A stretch of DNA of 64,000 nt, from positions 51,023 to 115,022 of the forward strand of contig JAISAO010000070.1 of NCBI GenBank assembly GCA_031266665.1, read 5' to 3'. The DNA comes from Propionibacteriaceae bacterium (lineage in GTDB: Bacteria; Actinomycetota; Actinomycetes; Propionibacteriales; Propionibacteriaceae). The notes beneath the pieces are model-generated. The model did no database searches, had not been told where the DNA came from, and saw only the letters and a program-made list of their open reading frames with translations. Positions 1-9,127 of this stretch are shown here, in pieces (position 1 is the stretch's first letter; the number at the start of each line of letters is the position of its first letter). The position numbers and the translations under genes are program-made.

Positions 1-434
1 GCCGGAGTGTTGGCGGCCGTGGCTCCCGCAGGAGAGTCGGGCGAAACGTTGTGGGGAGAAACGCCGTCGAGCGGACCCGTCGAACCGGCTCCCGCCGAGG
101 TCGAACCGGCTCCCGCCGAGTCTGCCGAAACCACGACGGCCCCGCCGGCCGGATCGGCCTCTCCCGTCCCCTGGTCGGCCCGGGCGAACAGCGCCGCCGC
201 CAACAGGTGGACGCAGACGCCGCCGGCCGGGCAGGGGCAGCGGCAGTCGGCCAGGCCGGAGGCGGCCAGGCGAACCGTCCAACCTCCCACCGCCACCGTG
301 GTGGGCCGATCCGCCCAGGCGGCCTCCAGGGCCAGCTTGGCGGCCCGCCGAACCAGGCCGGGACTGCTAAGCCGGATCAGACTGGCGTCGTTCAATCGCC
401 GGTAGGCGTCTAGCTGGCCCATCGGACCGCCCAT
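1..434 (-). CDS. SWIM zinc-finger protein (partial, C-terminus outside window)
   Basis: The frame is open from 434 to the window edge, so only the first ~144 residues are seen. Around bases 212-250 it encodes a SWIM zinc finger, C-R-C-(7 residues)-C-V-H, matching the CxCx(n)CxH pattern of a small zinc-binding module linked to DNA or protein binding. After the finger the sequence becomes Ala/Gly/Ser-rich with a repeated SAGAGST unit. Two in-frame ATGs exist (434 and 422). The gene follows the vWA gene by about 47 bases on the same strand and is the last visible member of the MoxR/vWA operon, where SWIM proteins are common companions in actinobacteria. Its role is unknown. Confidence 0.75.
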   Translation of the reverse strand, partial: MGGPMGQLDAYRRLNDASLIRLSSPGLVRRAAKLALEAAWADRPTTVAVGGWTVRLAASGLADCRCPCPAGGVCVHLLAAALFARADQGTGEADPAGGAVVVSADSAGAGSTSAGAGSTGPLDGVSPHNVSPDSPAGATAANTP

Positions 435-480
435 CCGGAGCGGACGGCCAAGACACCGGCCCGTCGGCCAGACACCGGTC

Positions 481-1629
481 TCATGCCATGACCTCGGCCA
501 ACCATTGGGCCAGGCGATCCGGGGTCAAGGCCGCCACCTTCATACCCCGGTCGGCCAGCAGGGCGCCGATCTGGCGGTCGTAGACCGGTTCGGCCGCCTC
601 GTCCAAGGCCGCCAGGCCGAGCAATTCGACCCCGGCGCCGCGCAGGCGGGTCACAGTCGCCAGCAGCTGTGGCACCGATCCCCCCTCCTCGAAATCGCTG
701 ATCAGAACCACGACGGTCCTGGCCGGCCGGGTCACCAAAGTCTCGGCCAGGGCGACAGCCCGGGCGATGTCGGTGCCGCCGCCCAATTGGGCGGTCATTA
801 AAACGGTAATCGGGTCGTCTGCCATATCGGTCAAATCGACCACGGCAGTGTCGAATAGGAGCAGCCGGACGCCAACCCCGGGCAGGCCTCCCAAAATAGA
901 GGCGACGACAGCGGAATAGATGACCGACTCGGCCATCGACTGGCTCTGGTCGACGCACAATATGACCTCCCAGGGCAGGTGCCGGGCGGTCCGGGAGTTG
1001 AAATAGACCCGATCAATGGCCAAACGGCGGGACTCGATGTCGTAATGGCTCAGATTGCGCCGCACGGTGACGCGCCAGTCCAAATCCTGGGAGCGCGGGC
1101 GGAGAGACAGCCGGAAATGGTTCAGCCGGCCGCTCAAAGCGGTGGCGAAGACCGGCCGCAGACGGGCCACGATGTCTTCCACCACCTTGGCCACGACTGT
1201 GCGCAGACCATCCGCCAGCTTGGCGTCGAGCTTGCCCCGCAAGGCCAGCAGGGCCGCCCCCAGCTCCGGACTGGGGCTCAGGCTCTCGGCCACCGCCGGG
1301 TCGGCCAACAACTCGTTCAGGCCGTAACGCTGGACCGCCTCCGTCTGCAGCCGCTCGAAGGTCTGGCGAGGGAAGAGTGCCCGGCCGCGCTCCAGCCAGG
1401 TGAGCGCGGTCAGAGCCGGCGGGGCCTGTCCCCCCCGCCTCGTCCACCCGTCCTGGCCGCCGGGGTCGTCCCAACGATGGCCGCGCCCGGCGTACTCACG
1501 GTCGTACAGGAAGCCCAACACCTGGTCTAGGCCCAATTCCTCCGGGCCGAGGATCTCGCGCCCCATCGCCTGGTCGGCGTAGCGTCCCAAGACCAGCCGC
1601 CAGCGGCGGGCCAAGTCCAACTGGTTCAC
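481..1629 (-). CDS. vWA domain protein of MoxR/DUF5682 operon
   Basis: 382 residues. The C-terminal half is a von Willebrand A domain: the metal-ion-dependent adhesion site is visible as DQSQS (about residues 227-231), with the later GGGTDI threonine and the SDFEEG aspartate. The N-terminal half is helical and family-specific (CoxE-like vWA proteins have this layout). The GTG start at 1629 is chosen because it overlaps the TGA of the upstream DUF5682 gene as GTGA and starts at VNQLDLARRW; a longer frame to 1737 lies wholly inside the upstream gene. MoxR ATPases typically work with vWA partners as chaperone-like, metal- or substrate-remodelling machines; the substrate here is unknown. Confidence 0.85.
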   Translation of the reverse strand: MNQLDLARRWRLVLGRYADQAMGREILGPEELGLDQVLGFLYDREYAGRGHRWDDPGGQDGWTRRGGQAPPALTALTWLERGRALFPRQTFERLQTEAVQRYGLNELLADPAVAESLSPSPELGAALLALRGKLDAKLADGLRTVVAKVVEDIVARLRPVFATALSGRLNHFRLSLRPRSQDLDWRVTVRRNLSHYDIESRRLAIDRVYFNSRTARHLPWEVILCVDQSQSMAESVIYSAVVASILGGLPGVGVRLLLFDTAVVDLTDMADDPITVLMTAQLGGGTDIARAVALAETLVTRPARTVVVLISDFEEGGSVPQLLATVTRLRGAGVELLGLAALDEAAEPVYDRQIGALLADRGMKVAALTPDRLAQWLAEVMA

Positions 1630-4115
1630 GCCTCCACCGCCTCGGCCCAGCCGAGCAGGCCGTCGTCGGCCAACCCCTGGCGCAACCTTTGTTCCAGAGT
1701 GACGCCGCGTCGGAGATCGTCCTCGCTCAGCCTCCACTCGGCCCCGGCCACGGCGGCGGTGCCCACCCCGGTCAGGGCGGCCACCCGCTCGGCCAGCCGG
1801 GCGGTCTCAAGCGGTTTGAGATGGCTGAAAGAGCGTCTGAGGTCGGGCAGCAGGCGCAAGAAATCGTCGCCGTCCGCCCGGGCGATGACATCGTTGACGG
1901 CTTCGAACAACTCGGGTATGTGGAGGAGCAAGTCGGGCGTGGCCTGCATCACCCCGGCCAGGAAGCGGACCGCCTCAGTCGGGTCGGCCCCGGGCCCGAA
2001 GGCCGTCCCCACCCGCCGGGCCAAGTCGTCCACGTCGGCTTGGCCCGCCTGGACGCCCAGGCCCCAGGCGCAGCCGGCCACCCCCGGAGCCGTGTCGGGC
2101 CGGGCGCGCAGACGCCGCCAGGCGTCGTCTAGCGGGGTGGCGTCGAGCCGCTCGGCCGGCGACGCCGGATCCTCGGTCAGTTCTCGGGTCAGAGCGGCGG
2201 CGGCCAGCAGTTGGCCGATCCGCTCGGTCTCGTCGGCGGCTTTGACCTGGGCGGACTGGCCTATCAGGTAGGCCAGTTGAGGCACGGCCCGGGCCGCTGT
2301 GGCCAGCGTCTGGGGCAATGCCAGTCCCAACCGGTCGCGTGACCGCCACAAGCCCAACAATTGGCGCAGGCAGCCCGTGACCGAGGCCAGCGAGTTGTCG
2401 TCGGCCACCAGGGCGGCGACCCGGTCGGCCAGTCGCCGGGCCTCGTCGCCCAAGCCGATCAGGGCCGCCTGGGCCACCAGTCGGACGACCGGCTGCGACG
2501 ACCGCCGCTGGGGCGAGTCGGCCAAGACCCGCTCGGCTTGTCGCAGTCGGGCACCGGCCACGGCAGCCAAAGTCGCGCCCTCGCCGGCCAAGTCGGCCAA
2601 GGCCGCCTCCACCAACGGAGTCCAGGCGTAATCCCACTCCTCCCGCAGCCGCCCCAGGCCACGCCCGAAAACATAGTCGGGGCCGGCGGTCTGGCGGCCG
2701 AAACCTGTGCCCAGGTACGACATCAGGGCCAAGAACTGGGCCCGACGGCGGGCGGAGGCCGAACGGCGAACGTCTAAGACGGTGTGGCGCGGAGCCGAGT
2801 TGGTCAGGTTGAACCGGCCCGCCGCCGCCCGCCGCCGAGCCTCGGCCGTGATCGGCGGGGCCGGCGTTCCCGCAGGCACCGATCCCAGTTTGGAGCCGCC
2901 GAAGACCTGGGCGATAGCGTCGCGCGTCGCCGGCGGCATCGCTTGGCCCTGGCTGAAACAGCTGACGCAGGCGTCGAGCAGGTCGGCCCGCCCGGGCCAG
3001 GGGTGGCCCCGCAGACTGGCCAGGCGCTCGGCCTGCAAGTCGGCCTCCATGACTGCGGCCAAGGAGACCTTCTCCGTGGCGCCAGCGGCGTTGGCCGCAG
3101 CGGCCACGTCGACCAGGCAGGCGGCGGCCAGCCGGGGACGGTCCGCCTCCGAGGCGTCCCACAGCCGCTGGTGGTAGCCGGGCGAGCGGACGCCGGCGTG
3201 GTAGCCGCCGTGGGCGTCGAAGCGGGCCAAGTCGTAGCGGATCAGCCAATCGCCCTCCACCGCTCCGGGAACGGGGCCGGGGCGCCGGGATGCGGCCGAG
3301 AGGCGTTTCCCGGCCGAGAGGCGTTTCCCGGCCAAGGCCTCGACCAGGGCGGGCGTGTGGAAGGCGCCCGTGACCACCACCAGCGGGCCGTCCGCCCGTG
3401 ACCGCCAGTCGGCCAGTCGGGCCGCCATGCAGGCCTCCCGGGCGTCCAAACCCTCGGCCGCCAAGACCGCCGGCTGATAGTCCTGCCTGGCCATCACTCC
3501 CCAGGCGAAGACGTCGTCCAGCAGGCCCCGCCAGTCGTTCCCCGGCCCCGGGCGCAGTTCGAACAAGTGGTCCCACAACTCGTCGTGGTCGCGACAGCGC
3601 TCCCGCCGGGCCAGGGCGTCGAGGGTGCGGCTGCGGGCGTAATAAACCTCATCCAACAGGCCGAGCTCGTCCGGGTCCGGCCCCGAGCGGTCCTCCAGCG
3701 GCTGGTCGATGAAGCCGATGGCCGCGCCCTGGGCCGCCGCCCGGCGCAAAGCCACCCATTCGGGCGAGAAATCGGCCAACGGGTAGAACCAACTGGCCGT
3801 CTGGTCGCCGTGGCGGCGCAACGACAACAAGGCGACCGGTGGGCTGGTCTCGGCCGCCGTCAGCCAGGGCGTCAAGGCGTCGAAGGCGCTGGGGCCCTCG
3901 ATCAGCACCGCCGCCGGCCGGACTTGCCCGATCAGGGCTGCGACGGCCCGGGCGCAGGCCGGCGAGTGGTGGCGGATGGGGGCGAAGAAGCAGCCGTCGC
4001 CCTCCAACTGTTGGCGCGTCCGCCGGATTTGGTCCAGTCGCTCGTCCAGGCCGGGGGACCCGACCGGACCGGCGTCCGGCGGCGCCCCCGGGTCCGGGCC
4101 GGCGGCCAGTGTCAT
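1626..4115 (-). CDS. DUF5682 family protein
   Basis: 829 residues with no recognised catalytic domain. The N-terminus has the family-typical segment FFAPIRHHSPACA followed by a hydrophobic strand and IEGPSAFDAL, resembling the beginning of TraB/erythromycin-esterase-like folds; a later segment reads VVTGAFHTPAL. The C-terminal half is helical and alanine/leucine rich. The ATG at 4115 overlaps the MoxR stop as TAATG, so translation is coupled; the stop overlaps the vWA start as GTGA. Known only as a regular neighbour of MoxR ATPases and vWA proteins. A duplicated 18-bp stretch near 3300-3330 encodes a repeated GKRLSA. Confidence 0.8.
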   Translation of the reverse strand: MTLAAGPDPGAPPDAGPVGSPGLDERLDQIRRTRQQLEGDGCFFAPIRHHSPACARAVAALIGQVRPAAVLIEGPSAFDALTPWLTAAETSPPVALLSLRRHGDQTASWFYPLADFSPEWVALRRAAAQGAAIGFIDQPLEDRSGPDPDELGLLDEVYYARSRTLDALARRERCRDHDELWDHLFELRPGPGNDWRGLLDDVFAWGVMARQDYQPAVLAAEGLDAREACMAARLADWRSRADGPLVVVTGAFHTPALVEALAGKRLSAGKRLSAASRRPGPVPGAVEGDWLIRYDLARFDAHGGYHAGVRSPGYHQRLWDASEADRPRLAAACLVDVAAAANAAGATEKVSLAAVMEADLQAERLASLRGHPWPGRADLLDACVSCFSQGQAMPPATRDAIAQVFGGSKLGSVPAGTPAPPITAEARRRAAAGRFNLTNSAPRHTVLDVRRSASARRRAQFLALMSYLGTGFGRQTAGPDYVFGRGLGRLREEWDYAWTPLVEAALADLAGEGATLAAVAGARLRQAERVLADSPQRRSSQPVVRLVAQAALIGLGDEARRLADRVAALVADDNSLASVTGCLRQLLGLWRSRDRLGLALPQTLATAARAVPQLAYLIGQSAQVKAADETERIGQLLAAAALTRELTEDPASPAERLDATPLDDAWRRLRARPDTAPGVAGCAWGLGVQAGQADVDDLARRVGTAFGPGADPTEAVRFLAGVMQATPDLLLHIPELFEAVNDVIARADGDDFLRLLPDLRRSFSHLKPLETARLAERVAALTGVGTAAVAGAEWRLSEDDLRRGVTLEQRLRQGLADDGLLGWAEAVEA

Positions 4116-5266
4116 TAGTCCCACAGTTCGGCGGCGGCTAGCTGGAAGGCCTTCCAGGAGCGGTCGGAGCGGGCCCGCTGTCGCACCACCGTGTCGATGT
4201 AGAAACGCAGCCTCTTGGCGTCTTCGTCCGAGTCTTTCAGCGCCACGCCGCCGAATTGGCGGGCCACCTCGGCCGGGCCGACGACGCCGGAGCCCAGGTA
4301 ACGGGCCTCCAAAGCGGCGGCCACGGCCACGTTGACGGCCTCGGCGGTGGACATGGTCGTCTCCAGCCGTTTCAGGGCCGTGCCCTCGACGGTGACTCCG
4401 GCCCGCAGCTCACGGCAGACGGTCACCAGCAGCTCCACCACGTCGCGCGGCACCGGCTCCCGGCCCCCCTCGGCCCCCAGCTCGTCCCCCAACCGGTGAC
4501 AGACCAGTTCGACCTCCTGGTCACGATCGGCTATCGGGGAGACCCGCTCGAAGTTGAAACGGCGTTTGAGCGCCGCCGACATCTCGTTGACGCCACGGTC
4601 GCGCAGGTTGGCGGTGGCGATGAGGTTGAACCCGGGACGGGCGACGACTCTGGCGTCAGCCCCGAATTCGGGCACCATGAGTTGTTTCTCGGACAGGATC
4701 GAGATCAACGTGTCCTGGATCTCCGGCGCCGCGCGGGTGATCTCCTCGAAACGGATGATCGAGCCCGAGCGCATGGCCTGGTAGACGGGCGATGGGACCA
4801 AAGCCCGCTGGCTCGGTCCCTCGGCCAGCAGCAGGGCGTAGTTCCAGGAATAGCGGATGTGGTCCTCGGTGGTGCCGGCCGTGCCCTGAACTGTCAGATT
4901 CGAGTTGCCGCTGATGGCCGCCGCCAATAATTCCGAGAGCATCGATTTGGCCGTGCCCGGCTCGCCCACCAGCATCAGCCCCTGGCGGCCCAACAAGGTG
5001 ACGATGGCCCGGTCCACCAAGGCGTCGTCGCCGTAGAACTTGGGCGACACCCCCGCCCTCGGCTGGCCCAGGATGAAGTCGCGAACCGCTCGCGGGCTCA
5101 GCCGCCAGCCCGGCGGCAGCGCCGCTCCCTCGGACTGGTCGCGGTCTCGCAGCCGGGCCAACTCGTCGTCGTGGCGCTCCTCGGCCGGCCGCCGGATGGC
5201 CTCGTCCGGGCCAGCCCCTGGGGGCGACGGCTGCGTGGTCCGCCCGCCGGGCTCGCCGTTAGACAC
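4115..5266 (-). CDS. MoxR-type AAA+ ATPase
   Basis: 383 residues. Walker A is GEPGTAKS, Walker B is in the segment IIRFEEITRA, and the sensor region reads NLIATANLRDRG with the arginine-rich LKRRFNFE following, all typical of the MoxR branch of AAA+ ATPases. The start is GTG at 5266: a GGAGG lies 9 bases upstream and the start overlaps the DUF4132 stop by eight bases (GTGTCTAA). The longer frame to 5320 has no such support. MoxR proteins act with vWA partners in maturation or remodelling of target complexes; here the fixed partners DUF4132, DUF5682, vWA and SWIM suggest a dedicated multi-protein device. Confidence 0.9.
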   Translation of the reverse strand: MSNGEPGGRTTQPSPPGAGPDEAIRRPAEERHDDELARLRDRDQSEGAALPPGWRLSPRAVRDFILGQPRAGVSPKFYGDDALVDRAIVTLLGRQGLMLVGEPGTAKSMLSELLAAAISGNSNLTVQGTAGTTEDHIRYSWNYALLLAEGPSQRALVPSPVYQAMRSGSIIRFEEITRAAPEIQDTLISILSEKQLMVPEFGADARVVARPGFNLIATANLRDRGVNEMSAALKRRFNFERVSPIADRDQEVELVCHRLGDELGAEGGREPVPRDVVELLVTVCRELRAGVTVEGTALKRLETTMSTAEAVNVAVAAALEARYLGSGVVGPAEVARQFGGVALKDSDEDAKRLRFYIDTVVRQRARSDRSWKAFQLAAAELWD

Positions 5267-8200
5267 GGGTCTTAACCTCCCAATCGGGGTCGAAGGTGCC
5301 GGCCTCGGCCACATAGACATAGTCGGCGTAGGCCTCGGCCAACAGGATGGGCCAGACTTCAGACAATTCTAATTGACTAAAATCGGCTTGGCGGAAGACC
5401 AACTCGGTGACCGCCGCCGGCACTTGCCCCTCTGTCATCAGCGCTCCGGTGAAGCAGAGTTGTAAGACAAGGCCCGCCGAAGGCAACTTTTTTTGGTAAT
5501 AGTTGAACCAGGATCCTTCCTCGACCACCCCCCGGGTGTAACCGCGATGGCCGGCCCGCGCCCGGATGGCGAAGCTATCCGACAACCAACCTTTGTGATC
5601 GTCGATGGTGTCGGCCTCGGCCGCGAACTGCGGCGGCGGGGCCGTGAACTGGTCGAACAACGGCCGGATGTGATAGTCGGCCAAACTGTCGCGCCAGAGC
5701 TCGGCCTTCTCCGGGCCGATCGTCACCCGATGGGCCAACTCCACTCGGTCCGCCGGCCCCAAGACCACGGCCTCGTCGTCCTCGTCCAGCCATTCCCCCT
5801 CCGGCGTGGGCCGGAACAGGCGCTCGCCGTCGGGGGCGACCGCCTTCCAGACCAAGGTCGCGACCAAGGGCCGCATCAGCGGCTGCTCGGCCCAGAGTTG
5901 CCGCCACTCGGCCGCCGGCCAACTCCGACCCGAACACATGGCCTCGAACAACCGGGCGGTCTGCAGCTTGACCGTCTGGGTCAACTCCTTCCTGGCCCCG
6001 GACAACTGGGCGGCAGTCTGTTTGAACAACTCCGGGTCATCGCCCACACCGGCCTTGGGCAAAGCTTTGACCGGCTGACCCTCGGAGTTGAACAACTCGA
6101 TGGCGAAAGCCCCGGTCTTGGGACGACGGACGATCCGGCCCTGGAATTGGCGACGGCCCAAGTCCAACTCCAAGACGCCGTCCTGGTCGAAGCCAGCGGT
6201 GGCGATGGTGCGGTCGGCCAACTGGTCCATCGACCAGCCCTGACGCTCGGCTAGTTGTAGGGCCAACTCTCCCGCCTTGGTCCGGACGGTCTCCTGACGG
6301 TGGGAGCGGGCGATGCCGAGGACGAATTGGATCGCGGCCGGCGAGTCGTTGGCGGCGGCGGCGCAGACCAGGGCCTCCAGTTGGGCCCGGCGGGCGCGGT
6401 GGTCGCGGCTGTAGCGCTGTCCCAGCTCCGCCACCAGGTGGCCCGGGACGCCAGCCGCCAGGGCCAAGACGCCTTTGCTGGCGATGGCCGAGCCGAGGTA
6501 TTCCATGGACCGCTCCCGCCACTTCCGCTCGAAAACCTGCTCCTCGGTCTCGTCATCGTGGTCGTGCAACCACGACCGCATCCACGACTTGGTCTCTTCG
6601 GCGGCGTAACGACGGCATTCCTCGTCCGGGTGCCGGCGGGTGTCCCGGGCGATCCAAGCCTCCAAGGCGAAACGGCCCAGGGCCTCCCGGCTGGGCGCGT
6701 CTAACAGCCCCACATAGATCGGGATCAGCCCGACCCCCATCGGGTCCTTCAACTTATCGGCCAAGACCGCCCACCAACGGATGACCACGGGATCGACCGG
6801 CTCGCCCGTGGCCCAACGACAAGCCGGCAGGCCGTCCAACGGGAACCAACCGAAATCGGCCGGGAATCGCCCGGCCAACCCCTTGACGGCCGCCCGGCCC
6901 AAGACCTCGGGAGTCAAATATTGGGAAATGTCTTGGCCCAGAGCGGTCAGGGCGACCAAGATGGCGGCCTGGACCGGCTCGCGCTTCTCCTTGGACCAAG
7001 CCCGGCTCAAGGCTTCGACCGCCCCGGGGTCGCCCAGCCGCCCCAGCCAGGCGGCGGCGTTGGCCCGCGCCTCCTGCCCGGTGGAGGTCAATTTTTGGAC
7101 GGCCAAGCCGACGGCGCCGGGCCAACCCTCCAACACGGCCTGGGCCTGGCGGCGGTAACGCCCGTCCGAGTCGGTGGCCCATTCGACCAACACCGGCAGC
7201 AATTGGGGCGGCGGCGACGGGAACATGGCCAAGATTCGCAACGCCAGTAGTCGATGCGAGTCGTCGTGATACTCGGGCCTGGAGTTGGGGACCAGGCCTA
7301 GGACTAACTCCAGCCAGAACGGGTGTTGGGCGAAGAAGGGCCAGACGTGCTGCGGCGACAAACGGCCGATAATCCAGAACGCCAGTTGGGCGGTCTCCGA
7401 CACCGGATCGGGCAAGTCGGTCGTGGCCAAGGCTCGGAGGATCGTCCGCAGATCCTCATCACGCAACTTTAATTTACTTATACTCCAGGGGATGCCTTGG
7501 CTCGTGGGGTGGCAATAGGCTCTCGCCACCCCGGCCAGGGGGAAGCGGGGCATGAAACGGGCGAAATGGTGGGCCAGGCCGGGGAAGGCCGGCGGCTGAT
7601 CAGTCTTGAAGTTGAGATAGTCGACCAACTGGACCAGTTGGGAACGGTCGACCAGACGTAATCGGTCCAATTCGGCGCGCTCTGATTCAGCCCGCCACCA
7701 GTTGCTGGGGTGTTCGGCCAGGCGGCGTTCGGCGGCGGCCACCTGCTGGGCCAAGCTGGTCTCCATCGCCGGGACGATCAGTGAAGGCTCCGGCCCGGGC
7801 GGCGGCGGCGTGACCGGCGGCAAGGTCAAGCCACAGGCCGTCGCCACATCGGCCGATGACTCCGCCCCGGGCGGCGCATCCGGCGGCGGGGCCGCTCCCG
7901 CGACCGCCGCGGCATCCCCGCCCGACTCGCCCTCCCCTCCCGACTCCGACCGCCCGGCCGGCGGGGCCACCAAGGCCACAGTCTCCAGGGCGGCGCGCAA
8001 CCATTCGCCCCGCCGGCCGGCATCGCCCTGGGCCAAGGCCGCCTCCAGCACCGGCCGGCCGGCGTCGCCCAGTCGAACCACCCGATCAATCACGGCGGAC
8101 AACTGCGCAGTCGGCGTCCGATCAATCACATCTAAAAATACTTGTTGTCTAATCTCGGCCGGACAGCCGGCCACCAGGTCGAGAGCGGCTTGACGGACCG

Positions 8201-8978
8201 CCTTGGTCCGGTCGAGGACGATCTCCACCACCGCCGGTGCCAGAACCGGGGCCAAATCGGGTAACACCCCGGCCCAGACCAGAGCCGAAGCGCGGGCACT
8301 GGTCGAGGCTTCGACCAATGTGGCCACGGCCGTCTCAGCCTGGTCCCGGACATATCGCACCCAGGCCCGTTCGGCCGGCCGCGCCTGTTTCCCCCAGAGC
8401 CAGATGACGTCGCGGTCGAAATAGGAGGAGTAGCCGCCGGTGACGCTGAGCAGCGGGAAACTGTCCCAGAAAGCGGCCAAAGCCGCCCGGTCCGGGTCAT
8501 AGAACGGGTCCCCCGCCAGCAGCCGCAGCACGAAATCCGGCTCCCAGGCCTGATGGTGGCCGATGGCTTGCGCCCGGGCCGACTGCAAATAGGCCAGCCA
8601 GTCCGGAACCGCCGCCGGGCGGGGCGGCATGGTGTGGCCGTATGGCAACACGGCCAACACCCGCCCCAGCCGGATCCACTGTTGCGCCGACAACCGTTGA
8701 TGGTTCAAGGACAAGTCGGCGAAATGCCTATGGTTCCCGGGCTGTTCCATCCACTGCTGTTTCAGCGCTCGGAGCTGGTCCCGCGTCAAGGCCAAACCAG
8801 CCGGGTCGCCTTGGCCCTGTACCACATAGTCCCGCACCGCCTCGGCCGCGGCCTGATGCTCCTGAGGCCAGTAACTGAATAATTGTTGTGCTTCGTCCAC
8901 CGGCGCCTCAACCGCCGCCGTCTCGCCGCGCGGCTTCGACTTGAGGCCGAGGGCGACCGCCAATCTGCCCAGTATCAC
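5259..8978 (-). CDS. DUF4132 protein, long paralogue
   Basis: 1239 residues. The C-terminal ~350 residues carry DUF4132 hallmarks (MolR/YehI-like): RLFEAMCSGRSW, then EWRQLW..QPLM..L.ATLVW, then VELAHRVTIGP and a W..SL..Y..RPLFDQF block. The middle is made of helical HEAT-like repeats, including a GRLGDPGAVEALSRAWSKE unit. Residues ~330-385 are a Pro/Gly/Ala-rich linker. GTG start at 8978 with a GGGAGGGG ribosome-binding site close upstream. It is followed by MoxR with an 8-base overlap. About 870 C-terminal residues are closely similar to the next gene upstream, so the two arose by tandem duplication. Biochemical function is unknown. Confidence 0.85.
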   Translation of the reverse strand: MILGRLAVALGLKSKPRGETAAVEAPVDEAQQLFSYWPQEHQAAAEAVRDYVVQGQGDPAGLALTRDQLRALKQQWMEQPGNHRHFADLSLNHQRLSAQQWIRLGRVLAVLPYGHTMPPRPAAVPDWLAYLQSARAQAIGHHQAWEPDFVLRLLAGDPFYDPDRAALAAFWDSFPLLSVTGGYSSYFDRDVIWLWGKQARPAERAWVRYVRDQAETAVATLVEASTSARASALVWAGVLPDLAPVLAPAVVEIVLDRTKAVRQAALDLVAGCPAEIRQQVFLDVIDRTPTAQLSAVIDRVVRLGDAGRPVLEAALAQGDAGRRGEWLRAALETVALVAPPAGRSESGGEGESGGDAAAVAGAAPPPDAPPGAESSADVATACGLTLPPVTPPPPGPEPSLIVPAMETSLAQQVAAAERRLAEHPSNWWRAESERAELDRLRLVDRSQLVQLVDYLNFKTDQPPAFPGLAHHFARFMPRFPLAGVARAYCHPTSQGIPWSISKLKLRDEDLRTILRALATTDLPDPVSETAQLAFWIIGRLSPQHVWPFFAQHPFWLELVLGLVPNSRPEYHDDSHRLLALRILAMFPSPPPQLLPVLVEWATDSDGRYRRQAQAVLEGWPGAVGLAVQKLTSTGQEARANAAAWLGRLGDPGAVEALSRAWSKEKREPVQAAILVALTALGQDISQYLTPEVLGRAAVKGLAGRFPADFGWFPLDGLPACRWATGEPVDPVVIRWWAVLADKLKDPMGVGLIPIYVGLLDAPSREALGRFALEAWIARDTRRHPDEECRRYAAEETKSWMRSWLHDHDDETEEQVFERKWRERSMEYLGSAIASKGVLALAAGVPGHLVAELGQRYSRDHRARRAQLEALVCAAAANDSPAAIQFVLGIARSHRQETVRTKAGELALQLAERQGWSMDQLADRTIATAGFDQDGVLELDLGRRQFQGRIVRRPKTGAFAIELFNSEGQPVKALPKAGVGDDPELFKQTAAQLSGARKELTQTVKLQTARLFEAMCSGRSWPAAEWRQLWAEQPLMRPLVATLVWKAVAPDGERLFRPTPEGEWLDEDDEAVVLGPADRVELAHRVTIGPEKAELWRDSLADYHIRPLFDQFTAPPPQFAAEADTIDDHKGWLSDSFAIRARAGHRGYTRGVVEEGSWFNYYQKKLPSAGLVLQLCFTGALMTEGQVPAAVTELVFRQADFSQLELSEVWPILLAEAYADYVYVAEAGTFDPDWEVKTRV

Positions 8979-9127
8979 CGCCCCTCCCTAAAGTCGAACA
9001 CCGCCGAAAACATTAGTACATGGCCTGAGGCTTGAACCTCCAGATCGGCTTCGGCGTCCTTAGCGGCCATCTGGCCCGGGCTGTCTCTTGGAGACGACAC
9101 CGGGGAGGCCGGTCGCCGGGGTAGCCG